Assembly (NCBI GenBank): GCA_046349955.1
Contig: JAXMBI010000002.1
Coordinates: forward strand, 248,001-312,000
Source: JBGAPH01 sp046349955
GTDB lineage: Bacteria > Planctomycetota > Planctomycetia > Pirellulales > JBGAPH01
Length of the DNA stretch: 64,000 bases
Direction: 5' to 3'
Shown: positions 41,833 to 50,642 of the stretch, piece after piece
How the letters are laid out: every line of letters starts with the position of its first letter
Numbering within the stretch: the stretch's first letter is position 1
Translations under genes and position numbers: made by a program
Notes under the pieces: model-generated
Told to the model about the DNA's origin: nothing
Seen by the model: only the letters and a program-made list of their open reading frames with translations
Database searches by the model: none

Positions 41833-42567
41833 TCAGCGGAAGCGTTCGTCGAAGGGGTGGCTGAAGCCCGGGAGCTTGGGCTTGGGGAGGGCATCGAGCG
41901 CTTTTTCGGCCAGCCGCAGATCTTCGCGGGTGGTGATCTTTAAGTTCACGGGGGACCCCTGCACGATGGTCACCGCGTGTCCCAGACGCTCCACGAGTTG
42001 GGCATCGTCGGTAGCCGGGAAGTCGCCGCGCTGGGCATAAGCGTCGAGCAGCCATTGGCGACGGAAGACCTGAGGGGTTTGCGCTTCCCACAGGCCGCCG
42101 CGAGGAACGGTCTCCGTGATCTGGTTATTGGCGCCGACGCGCTTGAGCGTGTTCGTCACCGGCACTCCCAGAATCGCGGCGCCGGTGCGCTCCGCGGCTT
42201 CGAACACGCGGGTGATCCACTCGTCGGCAATGCAGGGGCGCGCTGCGTCGTGAACGCAAACGAGGTCGCACTCCGGCTTCACCCGCGCGAGCGCCCGGCT
42301 CACCGAGTCATAGCGTTCGGCGCCGCCGTCGACGACGTCGATCCCCAGGATCGCGGCGTTGGCGGCGAACTTCATCTGAAACGCCTCGCGGTCTTCGGGC
42401 GAGATCAGCAGAATCAATTGCCCCACGTCTTCGCGGGCCAGGAACTTCTCAGCGGAATGCAGCCACACCGCGCGCCCCGCCAGCGGCGCGAAGGGCTTTT
42501 TGTAGTGCGGATCGCGATAGCGGCTGCTCGCGCCGGCGGCTGGCAGGATGACGGCGACCTTGGACAC
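41833..42567 (-). CDS. ispD: 2-C-methyl-D-erythritol 4-phosphate cytidylyltransferase
   Basis: A 244-residue enzyme of the non-mevalonate isoprenoid pathway, transferring CMP to methylerythritol phosphate. The nucleotide-binding N-terminus VAVILPAAGASSRY (with KKPFAPLAGR), the VHDAARPCI motif, and TETVPRGGLWEAQTPQVFR are all family hallmarks. The GTG at 42567 gives the usual start directly before the first strand and has GAG six bases upstream; an ATG at 42627 would add 20 non-conserved residues. Transcribed divergently from the lipoprotein gene. Confidence 0.92.
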   Translation of the reverse strand: MSKVAVILPAAGASSRYRDPHYKKPFAPLAGRAVWLHSAEKFLAREDVGQLILLISPEDREAFQMKFAANAAILGIDVVDGGAERYDSVSRALARVKPECDLVCVHDAARPCIADEWITRVFEAAERTGAAILGVPVTNTLKRVGANNQITETVPRGGLWEAQTPQVFRRQWLLDAYAQRGDFPATDDAQLVERLGHAVTIVQGSPVNLKITTREDLRLAEKALDALPKPKLPGFSHPFDERFR

Positions 42568-42755
42568 GGTTTTCTCGCACGTTGGGGTGGGCGACCGCGC
42601 AGGCGCGGAGGGAACGGTGCGGTTCATTGTCGGGCGGCCGGGAGGGGCGTCAAGCGCCGCCCCCCTTCGCGATAGTTCGCGCGCTGCTTGCGTCCCTGCG
42701 GCCCGCGGGCCAAGATGGCGGTCGCTTTCCGTGCGCATTCTCAGGCGGCCTGCCG

Positions 42756-43472
42756 ATGAAGATCTTTTGCTTCGCGTTCTTCGCTCTCTTGCTCGGTTTC
42801 GCCACCGGCTGTGGCGGTGGCGGTCCGCAGGACCAATTTGCGGCCAAGGTCAAGGCCCTGGGCGGCAAGGTCGAGCGCGACGCGGCCGCTCCAGGGCAGC
42901 CGGTGACGGTCGTCTCCTTTAACGGCATCGCTGTCACCGACGCCGATCTGGCAGGCATCGGTGCATTGACCGGACTCAAGAAGATCGACCTCACCGGGAC
43001 CAAGATTAGCGACGTGGGTCTCGAGCCGCTGGGCGCGCTTCAAGAGCTCGAAGAGGTCGTGCTTGAAAACACACTCGTGGGAGACCCCACCGCGAAGCGC
43101 GCCGCCGCCCTCCCCAAGTTAAAGCGACTGAGCCTGCAAAGTACGAAGGTCACCGACGCGGGTTTGGCTGACCTTTCCGCGAGCACCAGTCTGGAAGAGC
43201 TTTGGCTGACGCAGAACTCGGGGCTTTCCGACGCGGGCCTCGAACATGTGGCCAAGCTGCCAAAGCTCACCCGCTTGGACCTGCGAGCTACTCCCACCTC
43301 CGACGCTGGGCTTGTGCATCTGGCAAAGTGTCCAACGCTGAAGTACGTCTTCCTCCGCGCGACCAAGGTTTCGCCTGAGGGAGTGGAAACGCTGCGCAAG
43401 GCCCTGCCGGAGGCCTCGATCCGCTCCGACGAAGGAAGCGATCCGCGGCTGAGCGAAGAGCCCGCTCCTTAG
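42756..43472 (+). CDS. Leucine-rich-repeat lipoprotein
   Basis: A 238-residue exported protein. The N-terminus is a lipoprotein-like signal (hydrophobic FFALLLGFATG before Cys19). The mature part carries about six LRRs of the bacterial TDxGL type: LTGLKKIDLTGTKISDVGLE, LPKLKRLSLQSTKVTDAGLA, LEELWLTQNSGLSDAGLE, LTRLDLRATPTSDAGLVHL and others. Such short LRR lipoproteins are abundant in planctomycetes and probably mediate protein contacts in the periplasm. No partner is suggested by the neighbours. Confidence 0.88.
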   Translation: MKIFCFAFFALLLGFATGCGGGGPQDQFAAKVKALGGKVERDAAAPGQPVTVVSFNGIAVTDADLAGIGALTGLKKIDLTGTKISDVGLEPLGALQELEEVVLENTLVGDPTAKRAAALPKLKRLSLQSTKVTDAGLADLSASTSLEELWLTQNSGLSDAGLEHVAKLPKLTRLDLRATPTSDAGLVHLAKCPTLKYVFLRATKVSPEGVETLRKALPEASIRSDEGSDPRLSEEPAP

Positions 43473-43632
43473 TCGTTCTTGCGGGCCGCGCCACCCCTGC
43501 TTGTTAGGGGGCTGGCCGGGTGCCGGCGGCTGAACGCCCAGGTATACTGAGCGCGGCCGCGAATCCGTGTGAAGGGTGCGGCCGCTGGATGCGCCGCCCC
43601 CAGGGGCGCTGCCCCGAGGGCACCACACGAGC

Positions 43633-46314
43633 ATGACGCTGCGTCCGCGGATTCTGATTGTTGCCGAGGCGGCGGCGCTGCGCACGCGACTGCGCACTCT
43701 GCTCTCCGCCGACTTCGAGGCCCTGGCGGCCGCTCCGCGACAACTCGCAGAACGAGCAGCACTCGACTTCGGCCCCGCACTCGTGTTGGTCGATCGGCAG
43801 GAGCGAGTCCGCGGCTCTGGGTGGGCGCCCGACGTGCCCGTGATCGTCGTGGACGGCGCCGATGGCAACGCCGCATTCCAGGAGACAGCATCCCCGGAGA
43901 CAGAGCCGCCACTGTCCGACCGGGAGATCCTGTACCGCGTTCGCGCCGAACTGGAGTTGAGCCGTCTGAGGAGTCAAGCGGCGCGGGGCGCGGAATCGGC
44001 AACTTCCGCGGCGGCCTCCTCTCACGAGCGTCCCGATTTGGGGTTGCTCGATCAAACGTTCGAGCTGGCCGCCGTGGGGCTAACGCTTTCCGATCCCGAG
44101 GGCCGGCTGCTGCACGTGAACAGGGCCTATTGCGAGATCGTCGGCTACGAGCCCGAGGAACTGGTGGGCCGGCACGGCGCCTTTCTGTTGGCGGAGGAGG
44201 AGCGGCCGGCCGCGGAGTTGCGGCGCTTGGCGCGGCTGCGAGGCGAGACCCCGCCGCATCGCGATTGGCGGCTGATTGCCAAGGGAGGCCGCACGAAGAT
44301 CGTCCGCTCGACCTCTTCGCGATTGCGCACCGCCGGGGGCGAGAACCTGTACCTCGGCGTCGTCGTCGACGTCACCGAGCACCGCCAGGCGGAAGCCGAC
44401 CTCCGCGCCAGCGACGAGCGTTATCGTAGCTTCATTCGCCAGAGCACCGAGGGCATTTGGCGGTTCGAAACGCCGGAGCCCATTCCCACGCATTGGTCGG
44501 AAGAACGCATCCTCGAAGAAATCCTCGCGCACTCGCGGCTGGCCGAGTGCAACGACGCCATGGCCCGCATGTATGGCTATGCGTCGGCAGACGAGTTGGC
44601 CGGCGTCCGCCTGGCCGAGCTGTTCCTGCCTACCGACCCGTCCAACCTCGAGGTGCTCCGCCAGTTCATCCGCTCCGGCTTTCGCCTGGTCGAAGCCGAA
44701 TCGCGGGAGCGCGACCGCTTTGGGCAAGAGAAGTGGTTCGTCAACAACGTCGTCGGCATCGTCAAGGAAGGGCGGCTGCTGAGATCCTGGGGACTGCAGC
44801 GCGACGTCACCGAACAACGTCGCGCGGTCGCGGCCGTCCGCGAAAGCGAAGCGCGGTTCCGCGGCGTGATCGAATCCGACATGATTGGCTTTCTCTTCTG
44901 GCACGTCGACGGCTACTTCTGGGGCGCCAACGAGCACGCAGCCGGCATGCTGGGCTACAGCGTCGAGGAGCTGCGCAGCGGCCAATTGCGCTGGAGCGAC
45001 ATCACGCCGCCGGAATACGCTGATCTCGATGCCCAAAAGCTCGCTGAGATCGTGTCGGCCGGCGTCATGCGCCCCTTCGAAAAGGAATACATCCGCCGCG
45101 ATGGCTCGCGCGTCCCGGTGCTGCTGGCGGGAGCGATGCTGGCGGGAGACCCCGGGCGGGGCGTCGTCTACGTGATGGACATCAGCGAGCGCCGCCGGGC
45201 CGAAAAGCGGCTGCGCGACGCCGATCGCCGTAAAGACGAATTCCTGGCGATGCTGGCCCATGAGCTCCGCAACCCCCTGGCCCCCATCGTCAGCGCCGTC
45301 GAGTTGATGGAGCTCATTGGACTGCCCGAAGGCGAGCTGCAATGGTGCAAGCAGGTGATCGAGCGGCAGGTGCAGCAGTTGGTGCGGCTGGTCGACGATC
45401 TGCTGGATGTCTCGCGCATCACCCGCGGCAAGATCAAGCTGCGGCGCGAACCGGTGGAGCTGGCGGCCGTGATCGCGCGAGCGGTGGAAACGAGCCGTCC
45501 GATCATTGCCGACCGGAAGCAGGAGTTGGTCATCGAATCTCCTGCAGCGCCGCTGCTGTTGCTGGGAGATCTCACGCGGCTGGCGCAGATCGTGAGCAAT
45601 CTGCTCAACAATGCGGCCAAATACAGCGACGAACAGGGGCGGATCGGGCTCTCGGCAGTGGCCGACGGCGCTGAGGCCGTGATCCGCGTGCGCGACACCG
45701 GCTGCGGCATCGCCCCCGAAGTGCTGCCGCACGTGTTCGATCTGTTCACCCAGGCCGAACGCACGCTCGACCGCTCCCAAGGAGGACTGGGCATCGGCCT
45801 GACGCTCGTCAAAGCCTTGGCGGAACTCCACGGCGGCTCGGCGTCGGCCGCGAGCGCCGGCCTAGGGCACGGCAGCGAGTTCACCGTGCGGCTGCCGCTG
45901 GCTGCGGCGGCGAGCGCCGCGGCGCGCGGCCCCGGCGAACGCGACCGCCGCGCAGCGCCGATCCCGCGCCGTGTGCTCGTGGTCGACGACAACGTCGACG
46001 CGGCGCTCAGCCTGTCGCGCCTGCTCCAGGCCGCGGGGCACGAGGTCGAGGCAGTCCACGACGGCCAGGCGGCACTGGTCAACGCCCCGCGCTGGCGCCC
46101 GGACGTAATCCTGCTCGACATCGGCCTGCCAGGCATCGACGGCTACGAAGTCGCCCGCCGGCTCCGCGCACAGCCCGAGACCAAGGAAACGACGCTCGTC
46201 GCCCTCACCGGGTACGGCCAGGACGAAGACCGCCGCCGCAGCCAGGAAGCCGGGTTCGACCATCACCTCGTCAAGCCCGTGGAGCGCGGCAGCTTGCAGT
46301 GGTTGTTCGCTTAA
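43633..46314 (+). CDS. Cytoplasmic hybrid sensor histidine kinase (PAS x3, HisKA, HATPase, REC)
   Basis: An 893-residue hybrid kinase without membrane segments. Residues 1-85 look like a degenerate receiver (ILIVAEAAALRTRLRTLL lacks the acidic pocket). Three PAS domains follow (about 140-265, 275-405, 410-530). The dimerisation helix has FLAMLAHELRNPLAP with phospho-acceptor His543. The ATPase has NLLNNAAKYSD, DTGCGIAPE and GGLGIGLTLVK. A normal C-terminal receiver has RVLVVDDNVD, LLDIGLPGIDGYE (Asp829) and KPV. No response regulator gene is adjacent. The ATG at 43633 lies about 90 bases after a TATACT (43543-43548). The stop overlaps the converging tilS stop. Confidence 0.92.
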   Translation: MTLRPRILIVAEAAALRTRLRTLLSADFEALAAAPRQLAERAALDFGPALVLVDRQERVRGSGWAPDVPVIVVDGADGNAAFQETASPETEPPLSDREILYRVRAELELSRLRSQAARGAESATSAAASSHERPDLGLLDQTFELAAVGLTLSDPEGRLLHVNRAYCEIVGYEPEELVGRHGAFLLAEEERPAAELRRLARLRGETPPHRDWRLIAKGGRTKIVRSTSSRLRTAGGENLYLGVVVDVTEHRQAEADLRASDERYRSFIRQSTEGIWRFETPEPIPTHWSEERILEEILAHSRLAECNDAMARMYGYASADELAGVRLAELFLPTDPSNLEVLRQFIRSGFRLVEAESRERDRFGQEKWFVNNVVGIVKEGRLLRSWGLQRDVTEQRRAVAAVRESEARFRGVIESDMIGFLFWHVDGYFWGANEHAAGMLGYSVEELRSGQLRWSDITPPEYADLDAQKLAEIVSAGVMRPFEKEYIRRDGSRVPVLLAGAMLAGDPGRGVVYVMDISERRRAEKRLRDADRRKDEFLAMLAHELRNPLAPIVSAVELMELIGLPEGELQWCKQVIERQVQQLVRLVDDLLDVSRITRGKIKLRREPVELAAVIARAVETSRPIIADRKQELVIESPAAPLLLLGDLTRLAQIVSNLLNNAAKYSDEQGRIGLSAVADGAEAVIRVRDTGCGIAPEVLPHVFDLFTQAERTLDRSQGGLGIGLTLVKALAELHGGSASAASAGLGHGSEFTVRLPLAAAASAAARGPGERDRRAAPIPRRVLVVDDNVDAALSLSRLLQAAGHEVEAVHDGQAALVNAPRWRPDVILLDIGLPGIDGYEVARRLRAQPETKETTLVALTGYGQDEDRRRSQEAGFDHHLVKPVERGSLQWLFA

Positions 46315-47366
46315 TCCGCCGGGTTGGGACCGAGGCTGACCTGCAGTGCGAGTTCCTTGCGCCGCCGAAAAGCAGTGATCGCCCCAGGCAGCGAGAGGCC
46401 GCCAGGGGTAGGACTCTGCGCCAGCCGAGCAAGCCGCCGCCAGTGCCACGTGTTCATTCCTTGTTCCGGCCAGCGCTGCTCGGCCCACAGCCGCTGCAGC
46501 GCGACCTGCACGAGATAGCGCGGCTCACTCGCCCAGTCCCGTACGTCGAGTTCGACTCGCTCCTGGGCGCGGTTCGTCACCGAGTGGGAGAGCAGTCGCG
46601 CTGCCAGCTCATCGAACGCGTCTTGCGCCTCGCCCGCCAACGCTCCCAGCCGGGCCAGGGCTGCGCCCGCCTGCGGGTTGAACTGCTCGGACAGCAGCGG
46701 CAACAGTTCGTGCCGCAGGCGATTCCGCGTGCGGCGGCGGTCGAGGTTGGTCGGGTCGGTGCGAAACGGCTGGCCGATTGCGGTCAAATACTCGACCAGC
46801 TCGCGCCGCCGCACGTGCAACAGCGGCCGAACCAAGGTAATCCCGTGCGAAAGCGGCCGCGCGGGTCGAATTCCGGCGAGGCCGCGCAGTCCGGTGCCGC
46901 GCAGGACTCGATGCAGAATCGTTTCGGCCTGGTCGTCGGCGGTGTGGGCCGTGGCGACAGAGCGGAATCCGCATTCGGCAGCCGCCTGTGCCAGGAACAG
47001 GTAGCGCGCACGACGAGCGGCAGCCTCCATTCCTCCGCGGTCGATCGCCGGGGGATCGGCCCAAACGCCAACCCGGCAGGCGAAACCCAGGGCGCCGCAG
47101 GCGGCGACCACGAACTCAGCGTCGGCCGTTGAATCGGGGCGCAGCCGGTGGTCGAAATGCGCGACCGCCACGCGCTCACGGCGCTCGCCCGCGAGCACTG
47201 CGGCCAGCCGCAGCAGTGCCATACTGTCGGCCCCGCCGCTCGCGGCGAGCACGACGCCCCCCTCGAGCCACTCCCCCGGCTGCCAGTGCTCGGTCACTAC
47301 CCGCACCAGGCGCTCGTCCGCGGAGATCGGGAGCGAGGGGAAGCGACGAGTGGGAGTGTCGGCCAT
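46311..47366 (-). CDS. tilS: tRNA(Ile)-lysidine synthetase
   Basis: A 351-residue enzyme that attaches lysine to C34 of the AUA-reading isoleucine tRNA, changing its specificity from Met to Ile. The PP-loop is AASGGADSM (SGGxDS at 43-48), followed by VAHFDHRLRPDS, ATAHTADDQAETILHR and the RNRLRHELLP block characteristic of TilS. The C-terminal region is shorter than in E. coli but present. The ATG at 47366 fits the family N-terminus. Essential housekeeping gene in most bacteria. It converges on the histidine kinase gene with a four-base overlap. Confidence 0.93.
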   Translation of the reverse strand: MADTPTRRFPSLPISADERLVRVVTEHWQPGEWLEGGVVLAASGGADSMALLRLAAVLAGERRERVAVAHFDHRLRPDSTADAEFVVAACGALGFACRVGVWADPPAIDRGGMEAAARRARYLFLAQAAAECGFRSVATAHTADDQAETILHRVLRGTGLRGLAGIRPARPLSHGITLVRPLLHVRRRELVEYLTAIGQPFRTDPTNLDRRRTRNRLRHELLPLLSEQFNPQAGAALARLGALAGEAQDAFDELAARLLSHSVTNRAQERVELDVRDWASEPRYLVQVALQRLWAEQRWPEQGMNTWHWRRLARLAQSPTPGGLSLPGAITAFRRRKELALQVSLGPNPAD

Positions 47367-48059
47367 GGGTGGCTGGCAAACTCGGATTGCGGCGGCGAAA
47401 ATGTTTGTTAGATTGGGGGAACTGCGTCTCAACCCGCGTTCCACGGCGGAATTCTTTGGCTGCATTGCGGTTACGCAAGGCAGTCGCGACGCCCGGGGCC
47501 GCGGCCGTTGGCCGCAAGATCATCCTTTTGAGAATCAACTTGTGTCGGAAGGTCCGTGAGATTCTGCGCTGAGCCAGGGCTCATAAGCCTTGGGATCGGC
47601 GGCTGCGGATTCGATCAGTGTAGCAAACACCACACGCTGGGTGGGAACGCCGTGGACAGCCTCAGGCTTCGATCGCTGGCGATGCTCGAACTGTTGTGGG
47701 GAGTGTTGGTCGCCGCCGGCTGGGCGAGCGGGGTGGTTCGCCCCGCGAAGATCCACTGGCGTCTGAGGAGCGCCGCTTGGCAGGGCTCGCCCTTGTCAGG
47801 GGGGCTCCCTCCGGTTCTCGCCCTCGTCGAGAATCGCTGGCCCGGGAGTTCGGTTGCGTTCGCCGCTGCGCTCGACGTGCGCTGCGCGCCGAACCGCTTC
47901 CCCTTCTCGCTGCGCTGTTGTCCTGCCGGTCGCTGGCCCCGATCGTTTCTGCCCGCGCTCGTTCCGATCGCTTCGTCCGCGGTAAAGCTCTGTAGGGCAT
48001 AGACCGCCGCTGCGCGTCTCACGTTCGTTCTGGCCAAGGCAGCCCGCAGGAAGTCTGCC
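47367..48059. other. 693 bp intergenic region upstream of rny, no gene recognised
   Basis: This divergent region between tilS and rny is long for this chromosome. A frame at 47556-48002 is open but its protein is Trp/Cys/Arg-rich with no domain, so I do not call it. Parts are GC-rich with local inverted repeats, so a structured leader or small RNA is possible, but I could not match a known RNA family. Confidence 0.4.
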
Positions 48060-49613
48060 GTGCCACAGAGTATTATTGTATCGTTGGTCGCCGCCGTAGC
48101 GGCCGTGCTTGCGGTCGTGCTGGTCAAGTTTCTCGACCGGCTGCGGAAGAAGGACGCCGAGAGCGAAGCCCGCGATATCGTGCTCCGCGCCGAGCGCGAG
48201 CGCAGCAACCGGCTGAAGGAGGCCGAGCTCGAGATCAAAGAGCGGGCCATCCAGCAGCAGGGCGAGGTCGAGAAGGAGCTCAACAAGAGCCGCCAAGCGC
48301 TCCACGAACGCGAGCGGGCGCTTGACAAACGCCAGGACATGCTCGATCAACAGGCCGACCAGCTCCGCAAGCAGGAGAAAATGGTCGAAGGCACACAGCG
48401 CAAACTCGCCGAGCGAATCGAGGAAACCGGCCGGCTTAACGAGGATCTCTCGGTCCAGGTCGGCGAGCAGCGCCAAGCCCTGCAGCGCATCTCCAACCTC
48501 GGCCCCGACGAAGCCAAGGCCCTGCTGCTCGAACGCCTCGACCGCGAACTCCGCCACGAGCAAGGGCAGCTCATCTTGGAGCGCGAGAAGGAGCTGGCCA
48601 AGGTCTGCGAGGCCAAATCGCGCGACATCCTGCTCACGAGTCTGCAACGCTATGCCGCGGCCCACACGGCGGAAACGACCACCAGCACGGTCGACATTCC
48701 CAATGACGAAATGAAGGGCCGGATCATCGGCCGCGAGGGGCGCAACATCCGCACGTTCGAAAAGGCCTGCGGCGTCGACGTGATCATCGACGACACCCCC
48801 GGCGTCGTGATCGTCAGCGGCTTCGACCCCGTGCGCCGCGAGATTGCCCGCCTGGCGCTGGGCAAGCTGATCGCCGACGGTCGCATCCACCCCTCGCGGA
48901 TCGAGGAGGTGGTGGCCGAAACGCAGCGCGAAATGGAGGCGGTGATCCGCAAACACGGCGAAGAGGCCGCGCTCGAGGCCGACGTGCCCAACCTGCATCC
49001 CCGGCTCATCGAGCTCTTGGGGCGGCTACGATTCCGCACCAGCTACAGCCAGAATGTGCTGCGGCACTCGATCGAGGTCGCCTTTCTCACCGGCATGATG
49101 GCCGAAGAGGTAGGCCTCAATGGCGACCTGGCCCGCCGGGCCGGCCTACTGCACGACATCGGCAAGGCCGCCGATCACGAGACCGAAGGGGGACATCCCC
49201 AGATCGGCGCCGATTTGCTCAAGCGGCACAACGAAGGCCCCGAGGTGGTTCATGCCGCGCTCGGCCACCACGACGACATCCGCGTCGACCATCCCTACAC
49301 CGTGCTCGTGGCCGCGGCCGACGCCTGCAGCGCCTCGCGCCCCGGCGCCCGCCGCGAGACCCTGGAGCGGTACATCAAGCGGATGGAGGAGCTCGAATCG
49401 ATCGCCACCAGCTTCGAGGGGGTCGAACAGGCCTACGCGATTCAGGCGGGCCGCGAGCTGCGCGTGATCGCCAGCGCCAAGGACACCACCGACGCCACGG
49501 CCGCCAAAATCAGCTACGATATTGCCCGAGCCTTCGAACAGCGGCTGACCTACCCCGGCGAGATCAAGGTGACCGTGGTCCGCGAGACCCGACACCAAGA
49601 GATCGCCCGCTAG
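48060..49613 (+). CDS. rny: Ribonuclease Y
   Basis: A 517-residue membrane-anchored endoribonuclease that starts mRNA decay in many bacteria. It has an N-terminal transmembrane helix (about 4-24), a long charged coiled coil (about 30-190), a KH RNA-binding domain (GRIIGREGRNIRTFEKACGV, about 218-270), and an HD domain with the catalytic LLHDIGKA pair (about 335-425). Start is GTG. The neighbouring ymdB downstream repeats the conserved rny-ymdB order of other phyla. Confidence 0.95.
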   Translation: MPQSIIVSLVAAVAAVLAVVLVKFLDRLRKKDAESEARDIVLRAERERSNRLKEAELEIKERAIQQQGEVEKELNKSRQALHERERALDKRQDMLDQQADQLRKQEKMVEGTQRKLAERIEETGRLNEDLSVQVGEQRQALQRISNLGPDEAKALLLERLDRELRHEQGQLILEREKELAKVCEAKSRDILLTSLQRYAAAHTAETTTSTVDIPNDEMKGRIIGREGRNIRTFEKACGVDVIIDDTPGVVIVSGFDPVRREIARLALGKLIADGRIHPSRIEEVVAETQREMEAVIRKHGEEAALEADVPNLHPRLIELLGRLRFRTSYSQNVLRHSIEVAFLTGMMAEEVGLNGDLARRAGLLHDIGKAADHETEGGHPQIGADLLKRHNEGPEVVHAALGHHDDIRVDHPYTVLVAAADACSASRPGARRETLERYIKRMEELESIATSFEGVEQAYAIQAGRELRVIASAKDTTDATAAKISYDIARAFEQRLTYPGEIKVTVVRETRHQEIAR

Positions 49614-49656
49614 GCTCGCCGCTCCCCCACCTTCGGAACCCGAGAGCGAGCACGGC

Positions 49657-50478
49657 GTGCGACTGCTGCTGATCGGCGACATCGTCGGCAAACCAGGCCG
49701 CCAGATCGTGACGCGGGGATTGCCGCATCTGATCCGCCGCGAGGGGCTGGATCTCGTGGTGGCCAACGCCGAAAACGCGGCTGGCGGCTCGGGGCTGCTC
49801 CCTGCGCATTTCACCGAGCTCACCGCGGCCGGCGTCGATGGCGTGACCCTGGGGGACCACATCTACCGCCGCAACGAGATCATTCCCACGCTCGAGCGGG
49901 CCAGCAACATCGTCAAGCCGGCCAACTACCCGGCCAAGGCCCCCGGGCGCGAGTGGATGGAGGTCGCCGCGCGCGACGGCACGCGCGTGGCCGTCGTCAG
50001 CCTGATGGGGCGGGTCTTCATGCGGCCGGTCGATTGCCCGTTCGACGCAGCCGACCGCGTGCTCGCGGAGGTGCCGCCCGAGATCAAGGTGATTCTGGTC
50101 GATGTCCACGCCGAAGCGACCAGCGACAAGCAGCTCCTGGGGCGCTATCTCGACGGCCGCGTCTCGGCGGTGCTCGGCACCCACACCCACGTGCCCACCG
50201 CGGACGAAGAAATCCTGCCGGCCGGCACGGCCTTTCAATGCGACGTCGGCATGACCGGCCCTTACCAGAGCATCCTCGGCCGGCGGATCGACCGCGTGCT
50301 CGAAACGACCCGGACCTTTAACCCCACCTACTTCGAAGTCGCCGCCGGCGATGTGCGGCTGAGCGGCACGATCGTCGAAGTGGACCCCGGGACGGGGCGC
50401 GCGAGCGCCATCCGCCGTCTCTGCGTGCGACTGCCCGAGGTCGAAACGCTGATCGCCGAGGCGGCCGGGACGGCGTAA
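49657..50478 (+). CDS. ymdB: YmdB-type metallophosphoesterase (TIGR00282)
   Basis: A 273-residue phosphoesterase of the family whose B. subtilis member hydrolyses cyclic nucleotides and affects biofilm and RNA decay. Metal ligands align by number with that protein: Asp8 (LIGDIVGKPG), Glu39-Asn40 (NAENAAGG), His68, and the late VDVHAEATSDK and GTHTHVPTAD histidines. The metal-bridging Asn67 is Asp here (LGDHIY instead of GNH). GTG start, 43 bp after rny, so probably cotranscribed with it. Confidence 0.9.
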   Translation: MRLLLIGDIVGKPGRQIVTRGLPHLIRREGLDLVVANAENAAGGSGLLPAHFTELTAAGVDGVTLGDHIYRRNEIIPTLERASNIVKPANYPAKAPGREWMEVAARDGTRVAVVSLMGRVFMRPVDCPFDAADRVLAEVPPEIKVILVDVHAEATSDKQLLGRYLDGRVSAVLGTHTHVPTADEEILPAGTAFQCDVGMTGPYQSILGRRIDRVLETTRTFNPTYFEVAAGDVRLSGTIVEVDPGTGRASAIRRLCVRLPEVETLIAEAAGTA

Positions 50479-50538
50479 TGCGAAAGGGCGGTGCCCGGCC
50501 TTGCCCACGTGGAGCGGAAAGGCCCGCCAGCAAAAGCC

Positions 50539-50567
50539 TTCGCACCGGCGGCGGGCTCGGCTATACT
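50539..50567 (+). promoter_or_regulatory. Candidate promoter of the cytochrome-type gene pair
   Basis: TTCGCA (50539-50544) and TATACT (50562-50567) are spaced by 17 bases, about 75 bases before the ATG at 50643. Confidence 0.4.
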
Positions 50568-50642
50568 CAGGGGGTCGCCGGGCCCCGTGGCCGGCGGCCC
50601 CTGCCCTGATCGATCCCGCCTGACCCGACTGCGAGTTTCCGC

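Noticed and set aside
47540..47760. Possible structured RNA (6S or similar) upstream of rny
   Set aside because: I could not find the long closing stem or conserved bubble expected; evidence too weak to call.
47556..48002. Open frame upstream of rny
   Set aside because: No recognisable domain, odd Trp/Cys content and no ribosome-binding site; kept only as an intergenic region.
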